A stretch of DNA of 22,457 nt from Jaapia argillacea MUCL 33604 (lineage: Eukaryota; Basidiomycota; Agaricomycetes; Jaapiales; Jaapiaceae), in the NCBI GenBank assembly GCA_000697665.1, contig KL197722.1, forward strand, positions 864,950 to 887,406, given 5' to 3'. The notes under the pieces are model-generated. The model worked only from the letters and a program-made list of their open reading frames with translations, made no database searches and had not been told where the DNA came from. How positions within the stretch are numbered: the first letter of the stretch is position 1; each line of letters begins with the position of its first letter. A program made the translations under genes and the position numbers. Shown here in pieces: positions 1 to 10,753 of the stretch.

Positions 1-207
1 TCACAGTTTTATCCAGGGAACCTGAAGCAATGTGCTTGCCATCTGGTGAGAAAGCAACAGAAGTCACACAATCAGACGTGGCCTTCAATGGCCAGCAACA
101 AGTCTCCTGACTTTGCATCCCACACTCTCACAGTTTTGTCCCAAAGAACCTGAAGCAATGTGCTTGCCATCTGGTGAGAAAGCAACAGAAGTCACATAAT
201 GGGAGTG
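1..207 (-). repeat. Two near-identical WD40 repeat units with 1-nt insertions
   Basis: Positions 1-127 and 128-207 (second unit cut where the array begins) align almost base for base, with a period of 127 instead of 126 (42 codons). Each unit encodes VTSVAFSPDGKHIASGSL. In the first-translated unit there is one extra base within 139-142, where family sequence LDKTV should follow and the frame slips. In the next unit an extra base lies at 77, just after the E-G-H triplet. The two insertions together leave all later repeats in the third frame. Very similar tandem WD40 units are typical of fungal NLRs whose repeat arrays evolve by concerted exchange. Sequencing error in G runs is an alternative cause. 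Confidence 0.85.
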
Positions 208-3200
208 GCCCTCAATTATAGTTTGAATTGATGGCCAGTCCAATGCTTGTCCAGTCTTCAGATGTAATCTATGAGGGTAAATTGATCTATAATGATTTGC
301 AATTTGTGATTTTGCTGGTGCAAATGATAGTACTGATACATAAATATGTGGAATACTGTGTTTAATTGGCACGGCAAACACTGATATCAATTTCAATGCA
401 TCGATCACCATGTTTTGAACATTTATATCATAGTCCTGACAATATTTTATCATTTTACTGCATATACAGAAATAGGCCTATGCTTACCTCAACCCAGGTG
501 GCCACTTGTGTCAGTGCCATAGAACACAGCTGCATTTTCTTTGTCAAACTCAAAACCTCCAACCAAAACAGAAATTTTGTATAAATAAATCTTTGTATAT
601 CTTTTATTATTCTCTCTTCATATTGTGTTTGGCCTAGATGATCTGCCCAAAAGTGACATGCATAGTGCAGCTGTGAAGGTATATATTTCTGTACTAATTT
701 GTTGATATCTGGAACATCATCATTACAGAGGTGCGATGTCTGCAACCTGCATATGTTAAAGCATAGGTTTGACTCCATAAGTTCAAGACATGCAATACAC
801 AGCTGTTGATTTTGAACACTTGCTTGGAAACGGTACTCAGGAGGACATTTCTGTGAGCAGGTCAAAAAGTCAATAAATGATTGATGACTAAATTGAAGTG
901 TAATGGAATCTGCAGCTAGGACAGATTTTAGTCCTCTGCAGACATATTCCATCATTATTGGTAAGATCACTGAGGGGTAAAGTGCCAATACATCATTTGA
1001 TGAGACTGGAGTTTTGACTGCAATTATAGTTCCGGTGATCATTTGAATTGCCTTTTTCACCTTTGGACTAGGATTCTTGAAAGCTATCTTCAAAATCAAA
1101 CAATAAAGTTCATCTATACTGCCCTTGGAGAGATTTCCTAGTAGAATCTGCTCCAGCTGCTCTGTAGGATCTCCTTCCTTCACAAAATCCACAATGGTTT
1201 TTGCCCAGATAAATAGCCCAGCAGCTTGATCGGTGAGGGCTTTTATAGCTTCCACTCCAGGCCATTCTAAAGCTGATAGAGAAGAATATTCATTTCTCAC
1301 TTCTGCAAAAGAATTGCTCAAATAGAAACCAATATCAGATGCAGATTTGAGAGAAACACTACTGCCAGTGAATAACTCAATGGAAACTACAGAATCTGAA
1401 ATGCTCTGAAATACTTGTGATATATCATTCTCAATTCGACTAGTAACCAAGAGCTTAAAAGAAGGTTGAAGATAAGACCACTGTTTTATAGTGTTTAAAA
1501 GATGTCGTCGATATATAGATCGAGAACCATCCAGTCCTCCACATTCATCTAATGCATCAATGACCACAATAGGCATTCTTCCAGCAGGAAATTCTACTTT
1601 TGAGGATAGTGGAAGTCTCACCAGCTCATTGAATAGCTGAATGATGTTTGCTGTACTAACAACTGCTTCATCCTCCTTCAACTTTGCTACAATCATATTT
1701 CTGGCAGTGGGATAAATCTGAGACAAATCATAGGCAACTCTTCTCCACAAAGCAGATGGAGTCTGACTCAATGCCTTGCTTCTTTCAAAGAAAAAAAAGG
1801 ATCCTAATCGATGTGATGCCCTAAAGTGTGCTACAGCACTAGATGCAATAGCTGATTTACCAGCCCCTGGAAAGCCATTTATCCAAAGAATATTAGGACC
1901 AGACAAATCTTTAGCCCAGTGTTCAATCTGTGTGAAGATATCTTGTCGTGTATTTTCCATACACTCTTGTGCCCAAATTGTGTGATCAATATCCATAGGC
2001 AACAAAGCTTTGAGTAGATCATCATCTTTTGAAGATTCTGTAGAATTCAATTTTAGAACTTTGTTTGTCTATAATGAATGAAATTAAAACAAACCCAGAT
2101 TAAATAACACTTTTTCTATTGAAACATTTGCATGCACAGCTAAGCCTCGATCAAACTGCTGCTTGAATTGATTAAAGCGCTTTGAAAGCTCAGTAGCTAT
2201 ATCTGAAGAAGATGAAGAGACAATAGAGTCTAGCAATTGAACTGTTGAGTTGATATTAGTAACCTCAATAGTATTTTGATATCTGTAAACAAACCTCCAG
2301 CACTCTGTGAGTTATATTGAAGGATAAAGTTTGCAGTCTCCTCCATTAGAGGGCGAACTTCTTTAAGAGCCTGTATAAACTGTGCAAGTCTTGCAAACTG
2401 TTCAGCATCTTCAATATAGCCCAGTATCTGTGACATATTCTCAGCAAGATCTAAAATAAGCTTGTCACATTGCTGCTGGTCTTGAAATTTCTAATCCACA
2501 AACAGAAGGTCAGTCCAGTCACAAAACCAACTCCTCCCCATGTACCTTATACACAACTCCAACAGCAGCAAGAACAGCTTTGGCAACAGGATGCAGCTAA
2601 TCATGACTGAATTTATATTCTATATTGATTGGCTATGACATGCTTACCTCACTGACAGCAGTCCCAACATTCAGGACAGTCTCAATAAATGTTTTTGATT
2701 TGCCGAGATGATCAAGCACACTCTTGCGCTGGCCAGTTGCCCGAATTGCACTGCTCAAGGTCATTCCCAGAGTATTAGAGCCCTGTGGAGCTTTGAATTG
2801 AGCAAACCATTCAAAAATTGATGCCCCAACTCACAGGTGCAATATCAATCATGATGCTTGGATTATCCCTAAGTTTGTACTCTGACGGTTGTCGATGTAA
2901 ATATGACAGCAACCAGAGACGTGAAAAACACCCACCAGTTCCAAGCAAGGATTGCTGCAGGTTTTGGTTCATGAAAACACCCTCTGCGAGGACTCTCGTG
3001 GGTCGAAGAGACCGATGTTCACGGAGCTGAATGACGAGTTGAGACCCTCCCTGAAGTGTCCTATCGTCGATACTATTCAATAATGGCCAGATAAAGTAGA
3101 GAGTGAAGGCATGGCTCACAGAGGAGGACTCAACTCCCGTCGCAAGCGAGGAAGCTTGGGGCCAAAATGCTGCTTGATGAAATCGGCTCCACCAATGAGG

Positions 3201-3238
3201 AGCTTGATGGATAGTTTATGGTCTACCACCGGATCCAT
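1..3238 (-). CDS. NACHT-WD40 NLR (STAND) receptor, 3' end cut by window and frameshifted
   Basis: Cytosolic NTP-dependent signalling ATPase of the fungal NLR class (non-self recognition or cell-death signalling is the family's known or proposed role). My exon model on the minus strand is 3238-3120, 3072-2936, 2881-2835, 2782-2648, 2596-2546, 2490-2295, 2241-2111, 2068-488 and 435 onward; all junctions are GT...AG, introns are 42-55 nt, and phases agree. Residues 1-101 look like a degenerate C2 domain (LSIKLLIGGADF near the N-terminus). Residues ~102-272 form a helical region that resembles the N-terminal segments of agaric NLRs. The large exon (273-799) is NACHT: Walker A GFPGAGKSA at 1850-1876, Walker B PIVVIDALDECGG, sensor-like LLVTSR, then the ...TPHIYVSALPF-like linker (here IPHIYVSVLSF) that precedes WD40 repeats. 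The start ATG at 3238 follows an in-frame TGA. Junction 2882-2935 keeps frame whether or not it is spliced. No in-frame stop occurs before the WD40 frameshifts, so the gene may be functional or only recently broken. Confidence 0.85.
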
Positions 3239-3949
3239 GAGGACGGTGATACCTGAGTGCCTGCGATTGAGCCCGATCGGTCGTGATCACCCGCGAAAGA
3301 GGCGCTCACCGGTTATCTGGATACTGGATGAAGAGTCAGCGTCTCTGGGATTTACAGATTTGCAGACACAACTTACGAGCTTGGAATGGTTGTATCGGTG
3401 TTGGAAGCCATTTGGAGATTGTTGTTGTTGTTGTACAGAATCGATACTGAAGTCAGTGGTTGTTCTGTGCAGAGGAAGGAGTCGCGGGGGGACGGTGGCG
3501 TTTGATGTTTGGCGCCGAAAGCGGTAACCCCCTCCAACTTCCTCCTTCCAAGTTTCGCCATTCGCCATTCCTCCCAGCCTCGCTCTATCTTACCTTCCTT
3601 GAAGCATCCTGAGCATCTAAATGCGACGACGTATCTTCAGGACCATCTCACTATGGTCCCCCAGCCCTTTACTGCACAAATGCGCCTGGCACGACAGACT
3701 CCCAGTCCTTTGCTGAATGTTGTCGAGCCAGGTCTCCGTATCTTCAGTGAGTGGGCGCATCCCATTCAAATCTCGTCGAGGCTTCCGTTGTGTATGTTTA
3801 GATCTGACCTCTACGTTTCATTCCCGTACCAGCCTAACGAATGATGTTGACGCGATAACCTTCAAATCAATCGGACCACCAGGAAGATACCCTCGAGCTT
3901 ATACCACAATTGTGCCTTCCTCCAACGTAATCTACACCACACCTTTTTC
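3239..3949. other. Upstream region of the NLR gene, no gene seen
   Basis: GC-richer DNA between the NLR start codon and duplicated segment A. It should hold the NLR promoter, but I see no convincing TATA element. A short (GTT)n microsatellite lies at 3421-3434. The short open frames here match no family I recognise. Confidence 0.4.
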
Positions 3950-5560
3950 CTACTCGACCCTCGATCCTCGAAGCAACCCTTGCAGCTCCAAACCTCACGC
4001 TCGCGTCCGTCCGACTCGAATTGTCCTGCAGCAGTGGGCGCGTGACACTGGTTGAACGATTCGAGGTGCAGGCGTGTCGAGGATCGAGGATGTATGGAAT
4101 CGGACCCCATACAACCCTACCTCCCCATTCCTGCTTCGCAAAACAAATCACTTGGTCGATTCTTAAGGTCTGTTCGACAAGGAGGGGAAGGAGAAAGAGA
4201 CCCAGCCTCGTAGCTTTCCAGCCCACGATCTCGTCCGTCCTTGGGGTGATAGCATTCTGAAGCTCGCTGCGAGTTTCGAGCTCGGTTCGCGTGGTGCTGT
4301 TGTTCGGTCATGTCGAGAAGATGGATCGTTCGTGCTGCGTGGAGGAGGCGAACGCCTCGACAAGGACGAACATTTGGTAAGTTGATTTGCCCGCTCAACG
4401 ATATCTGACTGACCGTGACTTATTCGACTGTGTTCTGGCTACTCGCGTCGCCATTGCACCTCGCATATCCACTTCAATACCAAGACCTCCTTCCACCATT
4501 CCACTGAGAAAGTCTCGGTGGCGACGTTGCCCTCGTCGTTGACGAGAGTAGTATCGGTTGGCTCCGTTAGTTGCATGCCGATTTGGGGTAAATCGGTATT
4601 GGGCAAGGGTCTAGCCGGTGTGGCGACATGCATGTCCCTGAAAGGACGGAGCACTTTGGGTGCTCTCAGAGTGTTAGCGCCTGAGGCATGATCAACGGCT
4701 GATGTGTGAAGAAGATTGTATGCATTGGACACTCGATATGTCAGTCTGTATACTCTTTGTTCCCGATGACTGGGTCTAAAACCCTCTACGACCTAGGAAG
4801 CGTTCCAACTTGGTTTCCGCTGTTAGCGTCTTACCAAACGTGGTGTTGTGTCTTCACGATGGCTCACTCCTGATTAATTCGTTCTTGGCTTCTGATGAAG
4901 CCAGCCTATTCGCCGAACGAGACTGTCTCCCTCTTTGTCTTTGAGTCCACTTGCTCGTTGTCAACGAGACTACAGACATCCCTTTCCTCAAACCTCCTTG
5001 AGGAAGAAGACGCGTAGGAAGTGAGGTTTTGGCTTTCTTCTCGGGAGTTTGGATGGATTTGGATGTTGAGGGTGCAGTGAGGGAGGGAGAGAATCAGTTG
5101 GACGACAAGAGTTAGTATGAGGGTGGATATCCATCGTAGTGTTCAAGGGAAAGAGGCGGCGGTCATCGAGACCGGGAGCCACAAAGAGATAGACAACCAA
5201 AGATATAGGAGATGGACATCGTATTCTTACCTGGTCGCGTTATGGTATGTAATTCGTCGTCGATGCTCAGCGCTCAGCGCGAGTAGACGCAGATATCCAA
5301 CTGTTATTCTTTTTAAATCATGCGATCTGCACCATTATCATAGTCGACGCCTTTCGGTGCACAGCGTCTTGAGTAGGTTCCCGCGTTCAGCTACCTTGAT
5401 GGAGCGCAGGCGTGAATTCCTCGGGAATCAATGAGATCAAGGTATATTACATTATACGTGAACGAGGGTCTGACCCTCTCGGGGAAGGGGGTGCAATGGA
5501 GCGGCCCAAGAACTTGTGGGTGAACCTCGGTGCCTCGCATATATACCTAAAGTGGGGACG
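3950..5560 (+). repeat. Diverged direct duplication, copy A
   Basis: Aligns along its length with copy B (6755-8310) at an offset of about 2760-2815 bases. Anchors shared by both include CTCGATCCTCGAAGCA (A near 3957), GGTAAGTTGATT (4376), CTTATTCGAC, CTCGCGTCGCCATTGC, AGCCGGTGTGG, GACGCGT and AAGGTATATTACAT (A near 5437). Copies differ by many substitutions and small indels, so the duplication is old. The orientation is direct. The LSM4 pseudogene lies between the copies. Confidence 0.8.
4167..4691 (+). pseudogene. Unidentified intron-split gene fragment in copy A
   Basis: Two open segments in matching phase: 4167-4376 (70 codons, ending ERLDKDEHL) and 4431-4691 (87 codons, containing HHSTEKVSVATLP and WGKSVLGKGLAGVATCM, then TGA). 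They flank a 54-nt intron with a strong GTAAGT donor. The expected CAG acceptor reads CTG here, while copy B keeps CAG. Copy B preserves the same frame before the junction (REDGxFV then GG) and the same 54-nt intron, which supports real coding ancestry on this strand. The opposite strand is also open in places, so strand choice is not certain. A further in-phase stretch with VLPNVVLCLHDGSLL near 4830-4870 may be a later exon. I do not recognise the family. Confidence 0.45.
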
Positions 5561-5617
5561 AACGTACCTTAGTTCGTCGTGCCCCGTACACAACCTCGCA
5601 AAAAATAGACGAAGAGC

Positions 5618-6393
5618 TTATGAGCCTCGACCGCGTCCACGTCCGCCTCTGCCTGGTCCCCCGCGCATATTTCCTCTGCCTCCTGTGAGCCGGCGTTAGT
5701 GGGTGTGGACGGGGATGAAGGAGGGGGAAGAACCTCATTGCGGCATACCTCTACCTCCTATGAAGTGAAAAAGGGGGTTAGTGTTGGGGTTTGAGTGTGG
5801 GGAGGAAGTAAAAGAGATGGGAGAATCGACTATGCTATTTGGAACGCGTGGCGATGGGGACCAGATGAAGATGGCGGAATATTGCAATCGACGTTGCCTC
5901 TGGATAATGTGATTCCGGCCTCCGCCACACGACACTACACCACCCTGCTCGAACCTCAAGGCGAAAAGGCGAAAGCGAAAAGAGAGAAGGAAGGAAGGCA
6001 CGTGCCTCCTCTGCTGGCGTTGCCGCGTCTTGCGTTCCTACCCATCTCTCTCGCTGTGTTGTTCGTCTTTGACTGCGTCTAGAAGAGCATCTGGGACTCT
6101 GATGTATTTGATCTGGGGAATTGAAGTCGCAAAGTGACAGCGGCAACCTACAGTGCTACCACGAATATAACAGTCTTTCACTTTCCAAAACCTCCCAGCG
6201 TCGGGAAAAGTTTGGAACTTTCGGAGGGCGATGTTCAGAAAGTTGTAGCAGTTGACGGGTTGAGGAGACGGGCGTTGAATGTTTCGCCGCTTTTGAGTTT
6301 GACCAGCTGTGGGTAGTTGGGTTAGCACGTGAAGAGGGAAGAAGGACCATGGGTTTGTTCTGTGTTGCGTTGAGGAGGGAGGGGTAACTGCAT
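5618..6393 (-). pseudogene. LSM4: LSM4 pseudogene (U6 snRNA-associated Sm-like protein)
   Basis: LSM4 is a subunit of the Lsm1-7 (mRNA decay) and Lsm2-8 (U6 snRNP) rings. Reading the minus strand from ATG 6393, pieces of the Sm fold appear in order across introns: LLNATQNKPM (after a 2-nt deletion that breaks exon 1), LVKLKSGETFNARL, VNCYNFLNIALRKF, RFWKVKDCYIRGST, IKYIRVPDALLDAV, GRNARRGNASRGG, GRGMPQ and the Gly/Arg-rich tail RGGPGRGGRGRGRGS ending at TAA 5618-5620. Introns are at 6307-6347, 6113-6151, 5758-6001 and 5683-5733. Lesions: the exon 1 deletion, a net frameshift within 6152-6306 around the NARLL/VNC join, a frameshift after KDEQH, and TGA at 5735-5737 where RGG-type arginine is expected. 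Retained introns rule out a processed copy. An intact LSM4 must exist elsewhere, because it is normally essential. Confidence 0.85.
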
Positions 6394-6754
6394 TCTCACG
6401 TCAGAACTGCGGAGACGAAGAGCAAGGAGGGACTGACCATGGTGGCAGCTGTTGGCAGGAAGAAACGAGGAGGAAGGTCGAGTACGCAGCCGAAATGGGA
6501 AGTGGAACCCAAACCCCAGCTCGATTCGCACCTGATTTGGGCAAGCAGTTTCCATATCCAGTCAAGCTGCCGTCTTCGGAGGCAACTCCTTGTAACTCTC
6601 TTCCCATGTCCTCGGTTCCCGTGCCTGTTCTCCTTGCAGCAACCCAAGCATGCCATGCGCCTCGCATCCCTGTCCGCCCTCGCCTGGGTTCAGAAGTCCA
6701 CGAAATCGTAGCAACCCACCCTCCTCCGACGTAACGACCCAACACCTCATTTCC
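6394..6754. other. Spacer between LSM4 pseudogene and copy B
   Basis: A plus-strand open frame at 6495-6734 starts with MGSGTQTPARFAPDLG and ends in PPPT. It could be a small gene or a first exon of the copy B gene, but nothing supports it beyond being open. The region just above the LSM4 ATG has a splice-like AG (TCTCCGCAG) at about 6405-6415 on the minus strand, so LSM4 may have had an extra tiny first exon. Confidence 0.3.
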
Positions 6755-8310
6755 ACTCATTCTCGATCCTCGAAGCAGCTTCGCACCTCGAAACCTCAGG
6801 CTCGCATCCGACCACCTTGAAGTGTCCTACGAACTCTTGGCACCCGGCACCCATTCTTCGGTCGGGTGGAGAAGTTGGATGATTCGAGGTACAGTCGGGT
6901 CTCTCCTTCTTTTCCCCGCGTCCTCCTTGTCTATCAAACATGAAGAATCAAGAGGGGATATGTTTTGAAGGAAAGTGGGCTGTAGACTCTGGGTCTGTTT
7001 CGGTCACCAGTATGATAATTCCATACGTCCTCAATTCTTGGAGCAACCTCGTATCTTTGCGGCCCCACGATCGCGCCCATCCCCGTATTCAGCCTTCACG
7101 TCGATCACGTCGAGAAGACGGACGATTCGTATCACACGTAGGAGGTGATGCCTCGAGAAGGCAGGTCGACCAGTTGGTAAGTTGATTGATGTCTTCGATT
7201 GTATCCAACATATCATCACTTATTCGACAGTCGTGCAGCTGCTCGCGTCGCCATTGCCCCTTACATATCCATTCCAACGCCATGACTTCCTTCCACCCTT
7301 CCACAGAGAAAGTCGTAGCGGGCGACACTGCATGTCATCGTTGCCGAGAGTAATGTCGGGCGGCTCCGTTGATTGCATGCCAATATGGCATACATTGGGA
7401 TTCGGGCAAGGGTATAGCCGGTGTGGTGACATGCATGACGCTGGAAGGATGGAGCGCTTTGGGTACACTGAGAGCGCAAGTACCTGAGAGGCATAATGGA
7501 TGAAGAAGACTGGATTCCTCGCCAACTCGACGCTAAACCATACGTGAGTCTATAAGCTTTGTTCGCGATGGCTGAATTTAAAACTCTACCACTTAGGGAG
7601 TGTTCTATCTTGTTTTCTACTGTTACGGTCTTACCAAACATGGTGCCGTATCTTCATTCCGTTGAAGCTCGTGGAACGAACTTCCTCCCGCCGTGGGGCT
7701 TGCTCGATTGTGTGAATCGATCCTTATGGGGGGTTGAAGGTTTATCGGTGACGGTTACGGCGATGAAGGAATGTGGAGGGAGGTGATGAGATTCAAGTCA
7801 CCTTTCTTGAGCTTCCATCGAGGAAGACGACGCGTCGGAAGTTTCTTCTTGGATTGAGGTTACAAGGAGGGAGGGACAGACTCGTCTTGACGATAAGTTG
7901 GGACGAGGTGGATATCCCTCGTGGCGTTCATGAACGAGTGTGGGAGACGGCCAACCAGAGATGAAGGAGATGGCCATTATAATCATATCCGTACCTCGTC
8001 GTGTTCTGGTATGTGAATCGTCATCGATGCTCAGCCGGATTAAGTGCATATATCCATCGATTATTCTTCTTACAATCAGCTACAGCATCAGCACATGTGA
8101 CGCCTTCCGATCATAGTATCTTGAGTCGATTGATGTTCCTATGTTTGAGCGAAGGGTTGAGACGACGAAACTTCGGTTGATTCCTCAGGGAATGAAATCA
8201 AGGTATATTACATTTGTACGTGAATGGGGTACAATGCTCTCCGGGAACAGGAGGCGTGACACAATAGCATCCAAATCGTTACTTTGCCATATAAGTCGAC
8301 TGGAGTTGAG
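6755..8310 (+). repeat. Diverged direct duplication, copy B
   Basis: Second copy of the ~1.6 kb segment described at 3950-5560. Shared blocks keep the same order. The right end of both copies has a short AT-rich motif (CATATATACC in A, CATATAAGTC in B) that could be an old promoter element; this is only a suggestion. Confidence 0.8.
7089..7353 (+). pseudogene. Unidentified intron-split gene fragment in copy B
   Basis: Counterpart of 4167-4691. The first exon remnant ends at 7176 (frame SRREDGRFVSHVGGD...). The intron at 7177-7230 is 54 nt with GTAAGT donor and CGACAG acceptor. The second exon (7231-7353) reads in phase through RRHCPLHIH and FHPSTEKV, then hits TAA because of a small indel relative to copy A. 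Both intron length and exon phase are the same in the two copies. Function is unknown. Confidence 0.4.
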
Positions 8311-9352
8311 GAGAAGATGTGGGGGAGAGTGAACGCTCGATAGATAGTAGAAAATGTGCGAGGGAAAGGTCGATCTGCACGTCCGATTCGTCCTCGCCTT
8401 CTGCTGGGTCTCCGATGTAGGATAGCATACGTACTCTGCGAACATATTAGTCAAATTCTACCCAAGCCGCTGATGGGAAGGCTGAGCGAGAAGATAGTTT
8501 GGGAGGTTCAAGTCACTTGGCAAGAACCGTCGTGGAGCAGCAATTCATATCATAGCTGCCTACGCCGAGGCAGTCAAGTAGAAAACCTATGATAGAGTTG
8601 TAGTCAGTATCTCCCGTTATTCGAGTAGGAGTGTCAAAGAGCGGGACTGGTTCAGAGAGAAGATAACGTCAAATGAAGACACATTCATCCAAGAGCGAAC
8701 CGATTCCATGGGGATTCGGGACCCCTCGTCGCGAAAAATAATGACACTTGGGATTGTCTTTCATGAAAAAGGTTGGGGAAAACTTGGGAAGACACACCAT
8801 TGAGAGAAACGGGCAACAAGGGACTTTGATGAGATCCGAGGTTAAGGAAGACCTGAAAACACAACGTACATACTCACCTCGTTGTCCACCACGCTCTAAT
8901 CCTATTCCAAGAACCCCAGTCGATGGGTGTAACAGCGGCCGCCTTGATTCTACTTATCGATCTGGGAATTGTGGTGGCTGTCAATCCCACCAGAAGAAAC
9001 AAGTAATGTGGAGCTCGCGTGGCGCGGATTCAGCGTCTCACAAAACAGCGCCACGTGAACCAGCTTCGTGCCAAGTCGTTGGTTTTGGTGGAAGAACAAG
9101 CGCTCGAGGAAGATTGCTATTGATTGGCACGGCAAATAGTGGTGGATGCGAGAAAAGCGTAGGAATATCTTGAATTGGGTGAATCGCGTTGAAGGAGTAC
9201 ACAACGGCAAGAGACAATCGAGAATGTAGGATTACAGTCGACATCGAGTAATGGTGTAAGGTCCAAAAGATCACATTCGGGGGGTCCGGGGGGTCGCTAC
9301 CTCGAAGTTCTGCAGTCAAGAAGACTCGAACAGACGACCCGTCGTCTGCCCG
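8311..9352. other. Region without a recognisable gene
   Basis: Several short frames are open on both strands. The most gene-like signal is a minus-strand donor (ACGAG then GTGAGT) near 8877 after a stretch reading FLLVGLTATTIPRSISRIK, which would be a hydrophobic segment. I could not extend it into a gene. The stretch next to the F-box end (9240-9310) has GGGG runs. Confidence 0.3.
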
Positions 9353-10393
9353 TCAACCACAAAATAAACTCCAACAGCCTTCGCCACCCGACAACCGATC
9401 AACCCAGAGGCCCTTCGCCTCATCAAGTGTAAACGCGCTTTCATACGAGGACACGAAACTCTCCGCAAATATGACCCTACGTTCGGAAGCCTGAGCATCG
9501 GATGCAAGCTTCTCGAATGCGAGAAAGTCAACTTGACGAAAAGGCTGAACGTATTATAGTGGGCGAGGACAGCCTCCTGGAGGAGCGGACATTGCCTCGA
9601 TGAGCAGATATTGCAATGTAGCCGGGAACCGCAAGGGACTGCGGGTCACGGTTGCATGGAGTGGAGAAGTCGTGGGCTCCGGGGGTGATTGAATACCCAA
9701 GGCCGTGGCGAACTCGTCTGCAGGTAATAATTCCTTCCAAAGAGCAGATATACGGAGATGGATGAGGAATGGGGCGAGGGGATGTGTCGGCCGGAAAAAG
9801 TCAGACATGAGGGTCAGGCCTTCAGCGCTCGCGTAAACCAAATGGAGGCGCCGTAATGAGGGGAAAGGAGGTGAGAAAGGAAAGGGTGAATGAAGGAGCT
9901 CACGCCCAACTTCTGGCTTCTTCTGAGGTTAGGAGATGTGTAGACTCAGGTCTCGCAAGTAGGGAAGTGGAATCTCGTGCATTCACCGAATGATCGTGTT
10001 GGGCGACATAAAGAGGGTGAGGGTAGTGAGGGATTGGGAGACCATCGTGAGGTATGTATTCAGAGTGGCCGCAGGCGACGTCAGAGGTGCCCGCGATCTT
10101 GAATTGCAGAAGTGCAAGATGGTGTGCTGAACGTTACACCGATGTGCTTGTCAGGTGCAAAGCATTTGGAAAAGCGACCGAATCTTTGTTCGATTCGAGA
10201 CGTCGAATGTTGCCCGAACGGCGCGTAGCCGAATTGTATCCGATACCTCGCGGAAGAATCTGCATACGAGAGGCAGATTGGTTCCCAGATGTCCATCATC
10301 AGAGATGATCTCGACGATCCTTGACCATAGTTCAACGGGGCATCGTTGTATCGCAGAGATTGTGCCGGGGGACAGGGTTGTCGAGACGCTTAT
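9353..10393 (-). pseudogene. F-box protein pseudogene (basidiomycete F-box family)
   Basis: F-box proteins recruit substrates to SCF ubiquitin ligases through Skp1. One minus-strand frame holds family sequence over the whole span: PVELWSRIVEIIS and LPLVCRFFREVSD (F-box), SQSLTTLTLF, PLPYLRDLSLHIS, SLRRLHLVYASAEGL (leucine-rich middle), then EAKGLWVDRLSGGEGCW near the C-terminus, a common ending for this family. The natural stop is 9353-9355. The frame is broken by TGA at 10151-10153, TGA at 9983-9985, TAA at 9929-9931 and TAA at 9554-9556, with no net frameshift. A TAG (10394-10396) precedes the first readable codon; an ATG in a good context (GCCATGG, 10401) is in another frame, so the true start is shifted or lost. 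All these stops can arise from C-to-T changes (CGA, CAA, CAG). Confidence 0.75.
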
Positions 10394-10401
10394 CTACCAT
10401 G

Positions 10402-10753
10402 GCAAAGGTTAAGTACATTACGATCGATGTTTGTTGGGTAAGCGAGAATACCTGATCTGCCACGACCTCATTAGAGCCAACCGGTGATACCATTTAGTCA
10501 CAGAATTGCGACAAGAGCGATTCAAATCGTTCGCTACAGGGCGTCGCCAGTTGTTCGAGGGTATGCTGTAGCTGGCTTTACAGCCTGTATCCATCATATG
10601 TAGCGCTTGTCGCAGTGTGAACAACGAGACGACTATTTCCAGCGGACACTGCCTTGGTGGAGACATGAGGCTACGAGACAGTCGTGACAAAAGTCACACA
10701 TGTGACCAGATACAGTAAGTGAGGATCCGAATCACAGCTCATGTCTACATTCG
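10402..10753. other. Spacer between F-box and DPH5 pseudogenes
   Basis: A minus-strand open frame (10418-10690, starting MSRLSRSLMSPPRQCPLEIV) is present but I do not recognise it, and it has no supporting splice or start context. It is the natural 3' flank of DPH5. Confidence 0.3.

Noticed and set aside
2069-2110. No intron here, with the NACHT exon starting at a TTG near 2050
   Set aside because: Fungal genes do not normally start at TTG, and the splice acceptor ATTATAG at 2069 joins in phase to the helical exon above.
3111-3527. Plus-strand 138-residue frame over the start of the NLR
   Set aside because: It is the antisense of NLR exon 1 and its upstream region; no family features.
4439-4732. 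Minus-strand frame in copy A (TFSVEWWKEVLVLKWICE), matched by copy B
   Set aside because: Similar peptides appear in both copies, but the plus strand has the GTAAGT...CAG intron with equal 54-nt length in both copies. I favoured plus, without being certain.
5618-6393. Processed (retroposed) LSM4 copy
   Set aside because: Introns with GT...AG ends and in-phase exon joins are present, and there is no poly(A) trace.
8748-9173. Plus-strand 141-residue frame
   Set aside because: No start context, domain, intron or homologous copy; composition looks like chance opening in GC-rich DNA.
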